This document shows positions 11,774-23,400 of a DNA stretch of 64,000 nucleotides, piece by piece. Source of the DNA: Cadophora sp. MPI-SDFR-AT-0126 (Eukaryota; Ascomycota; Leotiomycetes; Helotiales; Ploettnerulaceae). Below the pieces are notes generated by a model that ran no database searches, was not told the DNA's origin, and was given only the letters and a program-made list of their open reading frames with translations. The translations under genes and the position numbers were made by a program. The stretch lies in the NCBI GenBank assembly GCA_020747065.1, contig JAGMVK010000001.1, forward strand, positions 2,046,001-2,110,000. Direction: 5' to 3'. How positions within the stretch are numbered: position 1 is the first letter of the stretch; every line of letters begins with the position of its first letter.

Positions 11774-13839
11774 TCAGTTTGAGTAAATGCGGTATTTCAT
11801 ATCTCTTGGAACATCTGGTACTGGAAATCTTACTAACCATTCATTGAAATCTATCCCACTCTGACCTGGCTTTTCCTCTTCTTCCTCAGGAGCTGGCGCC
11901 ATGTCCCAATTGTTGATGGGAGGGAGCATTGCACTCCAATTTTTGGTGAATAGGGACAATCCAGGAGCATTGCGTTGGTGGTCATATCTGTGTTCTGCCG
12001 TTGAGTTGGGTTTAGAAATTCGAGGGACTTTTGACCTAGGAGACTCGTCTTCAAGTGCATCTTGACTTGCTGTGTCTCTGGGCGTCCGAGACTTCTCAGG
12101 TACCTCAGGTCTGCTTGGTCTCTCAGTGGATATAGCTTTTGGCCCAAAAGATTGAGTTCTGGCAGCTGCACCCCCACTTTCCGCGGTATTCAGCAACATC
12201 TTGACCGTGACTCTCGTCTTCGGTAGCATCATCTCCGGCCGCGACTGTTTGGCCGTGGGAAATACTCTCTTATACTGCCTTTTGGCAGCGGTCTCCTCGC
12301 TATCCTCGTCACCATGGAACTCCTTCGTAGCAGCTTCGAACATATCCTGGAATTTCTTCTCGCTGAAGACTTGTTCGGAAATCTCGCTCATCATGCCTGT
12401 GATAGGCCAAGTTTGGGATAGCGCACTGAGGATTTGCACACAGGTGTTAACTTTACGTTCGATTTGAAGGACGAGGGATGGAGTTGGAGAGGTTATGTTG
12501 AGTTGTTCTTTGATGACCGCAAGGGCCGTAATTATGGCGTATAGTCTAAAGTGTGTCAGCGAATAATGGAATATGTTTGATACACCCTAATGGCTTGGAA
12601 TGCCTACAGTGATGGTGGTGTGAATTGAATCTGATCATGAGATATGAGACATTCTGCTGTAGATAATATCATGGACACTGCCTCGGATGAGATTTTCTGA
12701 GAAGTAGTTGGATTGACCTTTGTCGGCTTCGCCCGTTGAGGTCCGTGGAGGAGACACAAGATTGTGCTAGGAAGGAGAATTAGCCTTGTCAAATGAATTT
12801 CGGGTCTCAAAGGTCACTTGTAGGCATAATGAAGTAGACTAGCCCAGAACTCATGTCGTGACTGCTTCCATCGCATCACCTCTGGGCAATTCAACAACCA
12901 CCTGTTCAACTCATATTCACTTTGAGCAGCTTCGGCTAGAGAACCACCCCGCTGATCAATAGGTCTTATCATCGACATGTGTAAGATCTTTGTAAGTTCG
13001 ACATATTGAAGGAAGAATTGGACATGTACTGGATTTGGAGTATGTCCCTCCTCAACAAAGTCGTCTTCGGTGATGGAATCCACGTTGGACTGGTCTAGCC
13101 AAATGCTCGTTGGACGACCATATGCAACAGTCACGGTTCGGTCTCGTGTGAAAAGGGTCCACCAGATGCGTTTGTAAAGGCGACGTTCAGAGTGAGTAAG
13201 GTGTGTCAACTCGGCACTAGACAGTTAGGGTCTGTTTTGGGTGGGAGAAGGAAACATACCTTCGATACATGTCACACTCCTGAGCAACAGCTATTGCGAG
13301 TCGGCTGTAGTAAAACAAGCCATTCTCGGTCACATCTAACAGGGTTAGCGAGACTTCTTTAAATTCTGGTGACGTCTCTGACCTTGGGGTCCATGCCAAT
13401 ACCAACCCATGAGAACCAGCGATTGGATAATCGTCACTTGATCCTGCTCATAACCCGCATCATACAAAGCCTTAGCTCTCTTGAAGAATGTTTTCGTGTC
13501 TGTCTGTTGACATTCTTGCCCGTAATTAGACAGCGCTGTGCGTGGAAATCTGGACACGGAAACGAAAATCGACTGCAGCAGTAGAATTGACGGTGAGTTA
13601 AGCGGATCTCGATATCTTCGGAGGAAGTCGGCTTCTTGGATAACGGGTACGATGGGTGCCACCCAAGTGAAGAAGAGGCTGATTAATTCATCTTGAACGT
13701 CCCGTGGGGGAAGTTCGAACGCCCCTTTCTGATGTAGGATATCGATTTCGAAGGAGTCAAGCCGTTGTGAAGTGTCAAAGGACATCGGAAAGATCGAATC
13801 GAATAATTGACAAGGCTGCTTTTGATGCTCGCAATTCAT
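11774..13839 (-). CDS. Fungal_trans-domain regulator, cutinase-factor (Ctf1)-like, lacking a visible Zn2Cys6 cluster
   Basis: The exons I can splice on the minus strand are 13839-13383, 13335-13260, 13216-12818, 12766-12608 and 12545-11774. The translation shows the middle-homology region of fungal zinc-cluster regulators: LISLFFTWVAPIVPVIQEADF, SLVLMGWYWHGPQ, AIAVAQECDMYR, ERRLYKRIWWTLFTRDR, AYGRPTSI, and LLHYAYNTILCLLHGP across an intron. A hydrophilic, Pro/Ser-rich C-terminus follows. The pattern matches the Ctf1-alpha/beta type regulators of fatty-acid and cutin metabolism. The frame is open upstream to 13974, but no CxxCxxxxxxC zinc cluster is found in any frame up to the next gene at 14331, so the DNA-binding exon is absent or highly diverged. 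The first ATG used (13839) is provisional. Confidence 0.72.
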
Positions 13840-14330
13840 CAACTTTGAATGGCCATATGATTCCGTTACACACTCTTTTGACACTTCATCAATCTTTTGG
13901 TTTTGATGAGGTTGGCGATGCTGACGTGGGCAGTGCCGAGTGACCGCGGGGCACGGCTCCAAAGCAGATCTCAAGGGTTGCAGGCTGCTAATTCCAACAC
14001 ATAGTCTAGCATTCAGAGATGGCGATGTGCTACAGACTCATGATTTAATATTTAGATGGCCAGATAAACACTTCAGAGAGTGCCGAGTGATGTTAGGGTT
14101 CAAAGTCGTAAGTACCGTTGCAGAATGTAGGCTCCCACGATGACAAAGCCATAGTTTCCCTGCCCCGTCTCCTCTCGCATACCAGCGAATCAAAACATCC
14201 ACATCGGTCAGTCCATTTCAAAATGTTTTGCGACGTGCAACAAAAAAAAGTCGAAGTCGCTTATCATGTGAAAATGAAGAAGCAGGAACACGTGCAAGGA
14301 TTTCCTCAAAGCCGTGAACGATTGGCTTAA
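13840..14330. other. Upstream of the truncated regulator
   Basis: I read all three minus-strand frames here for a zinc-cluster exon and found no CxxC...CxxC pattern. The frame joined to the regulator stays open only to 13974. The rest probably is promoter of the regulator and 3' flank of the NmrA-like gene. Confidence 0.4.
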
Positions 14331-15399
14331 CTATTTGGATATCAACCTCTCTCTCCAAAGTGCCTCGATATCAGCCTCTGTCATTTCCTTGATGCCAAGG
14401 AGCTCATTGTCCAACTGCGGAAGGCGACCTCCATATCCATCTTGAAACACAGCCAAACCGAGATAACCAAAAATCACAGGCCTAGATGTATAATCGCCCT
14501 CTTCTGCTTTCTTTTTGAGCCATCTCTCCTTCTCATCCAGACTAACTGTCACCGGCAACCAGTTCCTGTCAGGCGCAACCTTTCTCGCCAACTCGAGCAG
14601 CTTCTTTTGAGAGATGGCTATATCATGGACATAAACGGATCGGTTCTTTGTCTCCTCAGGATGGCTCAAAACTCCAACCACAGCTTTTCCTACGGTAGCA
14701 AGCGTTGTCGTACTGAAGTCAAACTCTCCGCCGTTGTATAACGGTGGCTTAGGAGACCTCCACTGGATGAAAACAAGTCAATAAATGTATCAAGATTGGT
14801 GCGAGACTCGGATTTCTTGCAGTACATATAGACTAGATTGGCGACATTGCATTCCGTATATCACTTACCTCCAAAAGCATCTCATAGTCCAGACCCCAAT
14901 CAAGAAAGATGCTGGAGACGACATATGAGTAGGTTATGTCCGCTCCAGCAGCGACCTTGGCCTCAATATACTTCCTCACGTGAATTTTATCAGCGAAGGG
15001 TGGTAAAGTAGCTGCCTTGGGATTATCCAGATCGCCTGCATATTCAGATGGAAGTATGCGTTTGACACCTGCTGCAATCGCAGCATCAACCAGGACAGTC
15101 TGGCCCCGTACTCCTTCTCGAGCAACAGTTGAGACGACAGCATCTTGGCCCTTCAGAGCAGTCGTGAGTTCGTCCACGGCTGTAGGGTCTGCCCTGATGA
15201 CTTTGACACCAGATGGAAAGGTTGATGTTGAGGATGGACGAGTAATAACTGTGATGTTGAATTCACCTGAGTCAATGATAGCTTTCAGCACAGGAGCTCC
15301 AACTGTCCTGGAGCCCTAGGCTATATTAGCATCTGAAAAGAAAGAACGGATTAAGATATTGCATACCCCGAGCACTGCAATGTTCTTGATGGTGGACAT
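14331..15399 (-). CDS. NmrA/isoflavone-reductase-like NAD(P)-binding protein
   Basis: Three exons, 15399-15367, 15315-14869 and 14762-14331, are all in phase 0 and give 303 residues, normal for the family. The first intron interrupts the Rossmann motif: MSTIKNIAVLG joins GSRTVGAPVLKAI. Then follow VITR at the end of beta-2, the DAVVSTV strand, LVDAAIAAGVKRILPSEYAGD (the RFIPSEFG-like signature of the atypical SDR/NmrA family) and a C-terminal substrate-domain half with GGEFDFSTTT and HDIAISQKKLL. These proteins are either NADPH-dependent reductases or redox-sensing regulators; this one keeps the SEYG-type signature seen in enzymes. It lies between a pathway-type regulator and an alcohol dehydrogenase, which suggests a metabolic role. 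Confidence 0.88.
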
Positions 15400-16642
15400 C
15401 AGGAAAAATTTGTGTGATAATGATTTGGAGATGCTGAGCGAGTAAATATATAGCAATGATGGATCTGAATTGATGAAACTAAAGAGTCGACTTGGGGATA
15501 AAAGGACTGTCTTGAGAGATTCGCACTGCCTTTTATCAGACTTACCTAGCACTTCTGAGTAACTTCAATCTCTAATAACGTACCGACGTCAATCGCATTA
15601 TTGTGCAACAGAATCAATGATCACTAAACAAAAATCTGACGTTGCCCTGAGTCTCATCCGACTCATGGCATATCCACAAGTGAAGGCCATTTGTGGAGTA
15701 GCTATCGAGACATCCGAAGTTTATGACGTCGATTGCTCCATGCCACGAATAGTGTGGCATATTGCCTTGCATGCCACAACTACTTGAAGTCTACTGCCGC
15801 TTTTGGTCTGTCAATGTTCGTAGCATAAAATGTAACAATCTCTAAGTAATAGATGAAACATCAATATGGCTTGTATTGATTGAAAAGCTAGCAAAGAGTA
15901 AGTCAAAAGTATACTAAGCTTGAGGTAAAATGTCAAGTTAAAAATTCTCCTTTCATTGATCGAAAGGTGGACGTACGCACGTGTACCGTGAGCAAGTTGT
16001 CTTCTATAAGTCCTTTTATAATGAAGCTTTCTAAATCTACATGAAAACTTGGCTGCTGAGGCATGCAAATCAATATATTACAAAAGTCGAGGTACGGAAA
16101 ATTTATTGGCTCCTCATGAAATCCATAGCACTCCACGGTAAGTCGGTTTCTTAGCTCCTCTAGGTAGTTTTCTAGCTTGCCAAGAACCTCCCGCTTTAAT
16201 TACCGCTCTATTTGAGATAGATCAAAAATTACAAAGTCTCGGACTGGAATTTACGCCGAATAAGCGCATGGCTACGTCCAAGCTCAATAGTATTGGATCT
16301 GCTGGAAGCCCTGAACCTCATGATGTGATTCTCGACGAAGAGCATCGAATATACTAGAAGATTTGCCACTCTTCTGCCTTGCAAGACATCAACAATCAAT
16401 TCTAGATGATGATGAATTAGCTGACTCTCAGGCTCGGTCTGCGCTTCGGTCGCATGATGACGATCTACTATCATACGAAGAGAAGAGAACAATTTCATGG
16501 AGATATCTGGTGGTCAAAGCCGCTTCTGAACATATGTACAGATTCTTGAGGTTACATTCTCCGCATCTTCCTCGCAGATACCGTAATGGCTTATGCTATT
16601 CTTTGCAATTCCTCCGTTTCCTCGTCTATAGTCAAGGACTAC
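15400..16642. other. Intergenic, no gene seen
   Basis: AT-richer DNA between two minus-strand genes. A plus-strand frame at 16363-16653 and minus frames at 15.8-16.5 kb have no domain, no splice continuity and overlap one another, so they are treated as chance. Promoter of the NmrA-like gene lies at the left edge. Confidence 0.4.
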
Positions 16643-17868
16643 CTAGAGCCTAATCACAATCTTTCCTTGATGTTTGGTTCCATCGTAAAGCGTGTCGAAT
16701 GCAGCTTGTGAATCTTCGAAAGAAAATACGCCCGGATCCACAATCCCTTTTAAGCTAACCTTCTTTGCTTCCAAGAAGTCGCAAAGATCCTGGTGATCTT
16801 TCTTGGATCCTACCGCTATACCCCTGAGAGATTGTATCTATTAACTCTTGCAACTACTAGGTCTGGGGTCGGGATTTGGACCTGACTTACTTTACAGTTA
16901 AGCTCTTTGTCAAAGTTGGAGTGAACAAATCTGGGATCTGATCCAGATCAAAACCTCCTAGGAAGCCGACTAAAGAGAGCACTCCTCTTCTCGCAAGAGC
17001 TGCCAGGCTTTGAGCAGCTTGTGTTGGTCCGACATTGTCAACCACAACATCGACTCCGCGGCCATTCGTGAGTTTGAGAGCCTCTTCTTCCCACTTGGGA
17101 TGCGCGCGGTAGTTGATGGTCTCGACCTCGCCCGGATTTCCCGCTGATTTTGCCAGGTCAAGTTTTTTGTCCGAGGAGGAGGTCATGATGGGTTTGATGC
17201 CCACAGCCAAGCAAATTAACAATGCGAAAGAGCTCACGCCGCCCGTGCCTAATGGTTTGAAATTAGTGCTGCTGACAAAGAAGATAATCGGACGGTACCT
17301 TGAAGAAGGGCAGTCCCTTTATTTCTCGGCATAGCTAGAGCATTCCATGCTGTCACACCAGCGCAAGTGATAGTTGAGGACTGAAAAAAATACCAGTTTA
17401 GCAGTTCTGAGGTGCCTTCGCATGGGCAAAAGCTCCACTCACCTCCTCCCATGAAAGATGCTTCGGAAGATGAAACAAGACACTACGGTCGAACACGGCA
17501 TACTCACGAAGTACACCATCGATGTCACCTCCTAAGACTTTGCTTCCGTCTTCAGTGCCGTCGAGGTTGTTATTGTCAAAGATCGGAGCGACTCGATCTC
17601 CAACTTTAAAGTCTTGAACTTCGGATCCGACCTTCACAACTTCGGCCGCGCAATCACTGGCTGGAACCCCGTGGTCAATGACCTCAACTGGGTACTTTCC
17701 GTGCATCATTGCCACATCTCTGTAGTTCAATGACACTGCGTGAATCTTGATGAATACATCGCTTGGACCTAGTGTTTCTGGGATTTCTTCGATAACTTGC
17801 TCGAGTGTGGTGGGAGTGGTACCCACTGTGCGACGGAAGGCCTTGTAGCTCTTCGGGAGTAATACCAT
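16643..17868 (-). CDS. Medium-chain (zinc-independent quinone-reductase type) alcohol dehydrogenase
   Basis: Four exons, 17868-17443, 17380-17299, 17248-16891 and 16823-16643, encode 348 residues. The N-terminal GroES-like domain shows DVFIKIHAVSLNYRDVAMMHGKYP, GVPASDCAAEVVKVG and FKVGDRVAPIF. The nucleotide-binding domain begins at GITCAG-like TITCAGVTAWNAL and the GTGGVSSFALLI motif, interrupted by introns, then VDVVVDNVG, LARRGVLSLVGFLGG and the closing HQGKIVIRL. The catalytic cysteine and structural cysteines of zinc ADHs are not in their usual places, which places it in the zinc-independent zeta-crystallin/YhdH-like branch of the MDR superfamily. Such enzymes reduce activated double bonds or act as trans-enoyl reductases; the substrate here is unknown. 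It is followed, 2.6 kb away, by the A-T-C enzyme. Confidence 0.88.
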
Positions 17869-20377
17869 TTTAAATATTTCCTGAACAAGTCTCGAGACGT
17901 GTAGAAAGAAGCTGTTGTGAGAATTCAGGTTGTGTATTCGTATCGGTAGCGTCCATCTTATATACTTTGGAAGTCTAAAAATGCTTGACGTAACGACCAA
18001 AGACCGTGGTGAAACTGTTTTGCCGAGTTCGGCGGAGGCAATTCCGAGATGAGAACGAAATTTTGCGTCCTGATTACCAATAATTCATGCATTATATCGT
18101 TTATGGCTAATAAATTCCTGGCACAACTGGTTGGCCTTTCTAGCGGCATATGAACCTGCCGATCTCTCCACTTTAAAAATAACGAAGTAGCAGCCATCCC
18201 CCGCTAACTTCATGAAACTTTTTGAATCAATATCACGACATCTCATATTTTGTGCCAGGCCGTCTATCGTGACATGGCTCGATACCACAGCCCAAATTCC
18301 GACGGCGGGGTGAAACTGTTTTCGTTAGATCATGTGTATGGAGTATATATTTGCACCTGGAGCATTGGTGAACTTGGAGGACCTGAAACAGATTCATCAC
18401 TGTTGTGCAGCATATCATTACGAATAGCAGGCAAACCTCGTCCATTCCTCCTTGCCAGGACTATGCGCTCTCTCTGTTTGGGGGTAGCTAGGAGAAGGGG
18501 ATAGACAAGGAGGCAGAACAGCTCATTCCATTCTAAACCTTCATCAGTGTCGTACCAAAATCGGGCTCAAGAAACACCAAAAGTTGCCTTCCGTGGCCCA
18601 TTCGGCACAGAAGAATTGTATATAGCTCAACTAGGTCTGGTCAGTGCGTTTTATACACGGGGCCAGGTACCCTCGCCGAGAAGAATGTCCATTCGATAGA
18701 CGATGATAGCCATGGTGTGACCATAACTCGGATAAAGAATCTATCTGAAATTTGTAGTAGCAATCCCTAGAGTGTACTTGCAACAGATAAACCAGCTAGA
18801 GACTGCGTCAAGAATCCCACCTCAGATTGCATAGCAGCTTCGAAATCACCTTTAGTACTAACTCCTATGCTACTAGGGAATGGATCAAAGGCACTGATCT
18901 GACGAAGGACTGTAAATTCTTCTAAGACTGGCTAGAATTGACAGATGGACTTGATTTGGCATTGTTTGTTAAGCAGGAAAAGACCTCATCGTGTATGCTC
19001 TGAATGGTCATTGTAACTAGAAATGACGATGCTTTCGAAATCACATAATATGAAAAACAACGATGGGCTACGGGTGTCTTTCCAGAACTCCAGAAGCTAA
19101 CAATACAGACTATTCTCCCAGGCATCTAGCTTTGAATAGCATGGCTGCTTGTAGGATAACCCATGACTCAAACATGAAAAGTTCAAATCATGGAAACGGA
19201 ACAGCTTAAAAGTTAAGCGAACACCTTTGTACCTTAAGTGTATCACTATAGGTAGACTACTAACTTTTGGTAAGCTTTAGCTGATGATTAGATAATGTTT
19301 CTGTTTATCATTGTTGTAACGACGCAACGCGAACCTAGGGCATCAAAGTTTGAGAGCAACGAGTAGCCAAAGAGTAGTACCTTAGGTCTGTTACAACGGC
19401 AAAAAGAAGATGAGAAGCCGAAGGAAGGGGGGGGGGGGTTGGGGGGAGGCTTCCTACATATACCATTTTTGGTAAATTCCGAAGCTAGGCGGACCGAATC
19501 TCCATAGATGTCGTTATAATCGTCAAGTGTTGGTGTTCCTTAACTAGACGAACATAAATTCCTGAAAACTAATATCAACTCCCCGCTAGCAGCGCAATAT
19601 CACACGTTACAATCACTTACATATACTCTCATCGAACTCTCTTGAGAGCTATGATGTGCTAATGCAACTTCGACCGAACACCACATCTTGGTGACCTGCT
19701 CAGATCTCAGCACGCAGCTAATCCACATAATATTAGCCCTACAGCACACACACCCCATAAGCACTCATAGCTGAGCCAATAGCCTCATCTCGCACCTGCA
19801 TACATGTACCGGTAATCCGTACATCTCCACCCGTCAGACGGAACCAGATAGCCGACGTTAAATCTCGCATCTCGCATCTCACGACCCCACATCTGACAGC
19901 CGTCGCTTAACTACGAGCTTGTCAACACCAATCATTTCTTGGCAATCCTTTTTGTACGTCTAGTCGTTTTGAACTTGTTCGGGTATTGCTTATTACCGAT
20001 AGATGGAGAACTTTTGAATCAGGGTAGTATGGGCCAATGATGTAAAGTCAGTACAGATGGGTGGGGCGGGTATTCCGAGGACGGTGAGAGTAGTCAACGA
20101 GTTTGTTCTACAGTATAGTCACCAATTTATCAGCATTATATCTTCTCCAGTCCTTCAACTTCCGAATTACAAAGTGGGAAACTCAAGTCGATAGAATATT
20201 AACACACTTGACATAACCTGTCCAAACTGTCACCAAGTAAACGTCATAATGCAGGCAGAAAAGTACGCTGCCACGCATGCTGACGGGTATCAGCTTTGAG
20301 CCGTGAAGCTTGAAAATAAGTCTCGGGAAGTCGATGTCAGCTTTGCTCTCCTAGTCAACATCTCAAATCCTTACCCA
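17869..20377. other. 2.5-kb intergenic stretch
   Basis: No gene is supported. Short frames at 18.1-18.5 and 18.9-19.1 kb lack domains. A G12 run occurs at 19427-19438 followed by TT and G6. The stretch separates the leftward alcohol dehydrogenase from the rightward A-T-C gene and must contain both promoters, but is far longer than needed for that. Confidence 0.45.
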
Positions 20378-20483
20378 ATTTCTCTAGCTCCCTCCCTCTC
20401 ACTATTAAAAGCAAGCTAAGTCTTCTTTCCTCGTTCTCTCTCCAACTTCAGTATACACATCACTCAAAATATCCCAAGTAAAA
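20378..20483 (+). promoter_or_regulatory. Probable core promoter and leader of the A-T-C gene
   Basis: A pyrimidine-rich stretch (CTAGCTCCCTCCCTCTCACT and a second CT block) surrounds a TATA-like ATTAAAAG about 80 bases before the ATG at 20484, and the base just before the start is A-rich (AAAA then ATG). CT-rich tracts next to the transcription start are usual in strongly expressed fungal genes. Confidence 0.4.
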
Positions 20484-23400
20484 ATGCCTCACTCAAAATC
20501 CCCTCCCACCCCCAAAGCCACGCCCACACCACCCCTCCTCTCAGAAACCCACGGCTCACCCCTCCCTGTCCCCAATAAATCAGTCTTCGAGCTCTTCCAA
20601 GCCGCATTCCGAAAACACGGTTCCAAGAAAGCATTAACATGCATGCATCAAACGCCTGATTATCTCTCTTCACTCCTCCCTTCCGCATCACCAACCTCGC
20701 CAGAGAACGACTTCCTCCCCCTAACACCAAACGGCAAGAACATCGTCAACGGCTCAAGTTCAAACCACCACCATCATCCCGCTGAAAACCCTTCCCCTTC
20801 TCCCTACCTCTCCTGGACATTCACCACCCTCTCCCACGCCTCCCACACCCTCGCCCTCTCCCTCCACACCTCCGGCATCCTGCCCCACCAAACAATAATC
20901 TCTCTTCTCCCCAACAGCGCCGCCTTCCACGTGCTCTCCTTCGCAGCACTCGAACTAAACTGCGTGTTTTCGCCGCTGAACCCGAAGATTGCGGCTGGTG
21001 GTCATGTGGAGGAAGCGAGGCATTTGTTTGCCATGTTGAGGCCTGCGGTGGTGGTTGTGGGGGATGGAGGGGTGGCGAGGGGGTTGGAGGGGGTGTTTGG
21101 AGGGGAGGATGGGGAGAAGGAGGGGATGGGAGGAGTGAGGCTTAAGTTGGTCGCTGGTAGTGGTGAGATTCAGCATGAGAGTAAGAGTAAGATTGTGGGT
21201 GAGAAAGACGAGGATCTCCCCAAATGTTGGCAAGATCTAGAAAAGTTCGTAGCAGCCAATGCCCCTCGTGGAAACTCATCTTTCGATCCCCTATCCATCC
21301 CAAGGAAAGACTCAGATGTTCTCTTAGTCTTCACCACATCCGGCACAACCTCCCTCCCCAAAGGCTGTCCCTGGACCGCAAAAACCTACCGCTCAATCCT
21401 CTGTTCCATAACCGAGCTCCTCGACCTAGGAAATACCAACGTCGCTCCCCGAACCGCATGCTTCCACTCCCCCGCCCACCACATACTAGGCTTCATGTTC
21501 GGCGCTCCCTACCACCTCCCTGGTCTGCACGTCGTCCATCCCTCCTCAACATTCACACCGCAGTCCACACTCGCCGCCATCCGCCAAGAGCACGTCTCAG
21601 ACCTAGCAGGCGTGCCGGCCCTCTTAAACGCACTTGTCGAACACCCTGACCTTGCAAAGACAGATACCACGTGTCTTAAATGGATGCTGCTAGGCGCTAC
21701 GACCATCTTACCTGAGACGCTGAAGCTCGCGTACGAGAAACTCGGCGTGGAGAGGCCGGCCGAGGGGTACGGTATGACGGAGACAGGACCGGCTAACACC
21801 CCTCGCTTTCGAGATATCCCTCTCTCCCCACCGGCACGAAGCGTAGCCGGTCAGCCAGTACCAGGCGCGAAATCGCGAATCTGCGATCCTGAGACGAGAG
21901 AAGTACTCCCGCGAGGAAAGGCGGGAGAGTTGCATTGTGGCGGAGACTTGATCATAAGCGAGTACTGGACTGCAGGGGGTAAAGTAAACAAAGACGCTTT
22001 CTACACCGATGAACAGGGGATCTGGATCATGACGGGCGATCAAGCTGTTATGGAAGAGAATGGGGATGTGAGGATTGTGGGGAGATATAAGGACCTGATT
22101 ATTCGCGGAGGAGAGAACATCTCGCCTTCATCTATCGAAGATAGATTCCTGTCGAGATTCGACATGACTGCTGAAGTCGTAGGTGTTCCAGATGAGATAG
22201 CTGGCGAGATTCCCATTGCTATCATCAAGAAGAAAGCAGGTCAAGAATTGGACCTCTCAGCGCTTCGAGCAGCGCTCATCAAGGATCTAGGCCCAGCATG
22301 GGTCCCAGAGGAGATCCTAACGCTTGAAGATCTGGGTCTGGAAGATTACCCTCGCACATCATCCGGTAAAGTGCAGAAAGTCAAGTTACGTGAAATCCTC
22401 CGCGAGAAACACACCCAGACTTTCGGGGGCGTAGGAGGCGAGAATATGCTCGATATACTGTCCCGAGTCTGGCATAAGTTGCTCAGCCTCCCGGCTGGAA
22501 CACTGACACCTCAGACCTCAGTCCACGATTGGGCGGACTCGTTGATCCTCGCTCGATTCTCGGCTGCTCTGCTGAGAGAATCAGGATTGCTAATTAGCTT
22601 ATCCGAATTAGCTGAGCATGCTAGTATAGAGCAACAAGCTCGACTGCTCTCCTCTCGCGGTACAGCACAAGCATCATTTGCGGATATCGTGCCAAAACGT
22701 GATGGGCCGCCGACAATCAACGATATTGCTCACGTCCATGGCGATGAAGAGAGATACCAGAGGACAATCCAGCTGTGCAACGAGACACTTGCACCGCTGG
22801 GACTAGACTGGAGCGATGTCCAAGACGTGATTCCCATGAACGGCACGCAGGAGACATTCGTCAAGTACCGCCGGCCGCAAACCTCGAACCATAGACACGC
22901 ATGGCTCTGTCCAGGAACCAGCATCCAAGAACTGGAAACTGCCATCATCGGCGCAGTAGCCCACCACCCCATGCTCCGCTCTATGGCCCTCTACTTCGAC
23001 GATATCACTCCTATACACGCAACCATCCGCCCCAGCCCAACTTGGTGGTCCCACTGCCTCACAACCGTTCCTCCCATCGCGCAAGCCTCCGACCTCCCTT
23101 CCCTCGTCTACAACGACCCAAAACTAGACTTTGCGTGTTTCCCTGGCCCCATGTTCCGCTTCGTACTCACGCACGTCGAAGAAGAGAACTGCGCAGGAAT
23201 GGTCTACCAAGGACAGCACTCCGTCTTCGACGGCGTCTCTCTGCCTATCTTCATCGAAGATCTAGATAAATTACTCGTCTCCCCGACCGCCATCCTCAAA
23301 CCTCACGTCCCGTACAAAGCATGGGCAGATAGCATGTACCTGCTTCAAGACTCGGCACTAGCGCGGCAATCAGTAACATGGCAAGCCAAACGCCTCCACG

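Noticed and set aside
12814..12816. In-frame TGA in the Ctf1-like regulator, looking like a nonsense mutation
   Set aside because: A 51-nt intron (12817-12767) removes it and restores LLHYAYNTILCLLHGP, the family pattern.
18085..18504. Opposing short frames between the alcohol dehydrogenase and the A-T-C gene
   Set aside because: No domain, no plausible splice partners, overlapping on both strands; chance frames.
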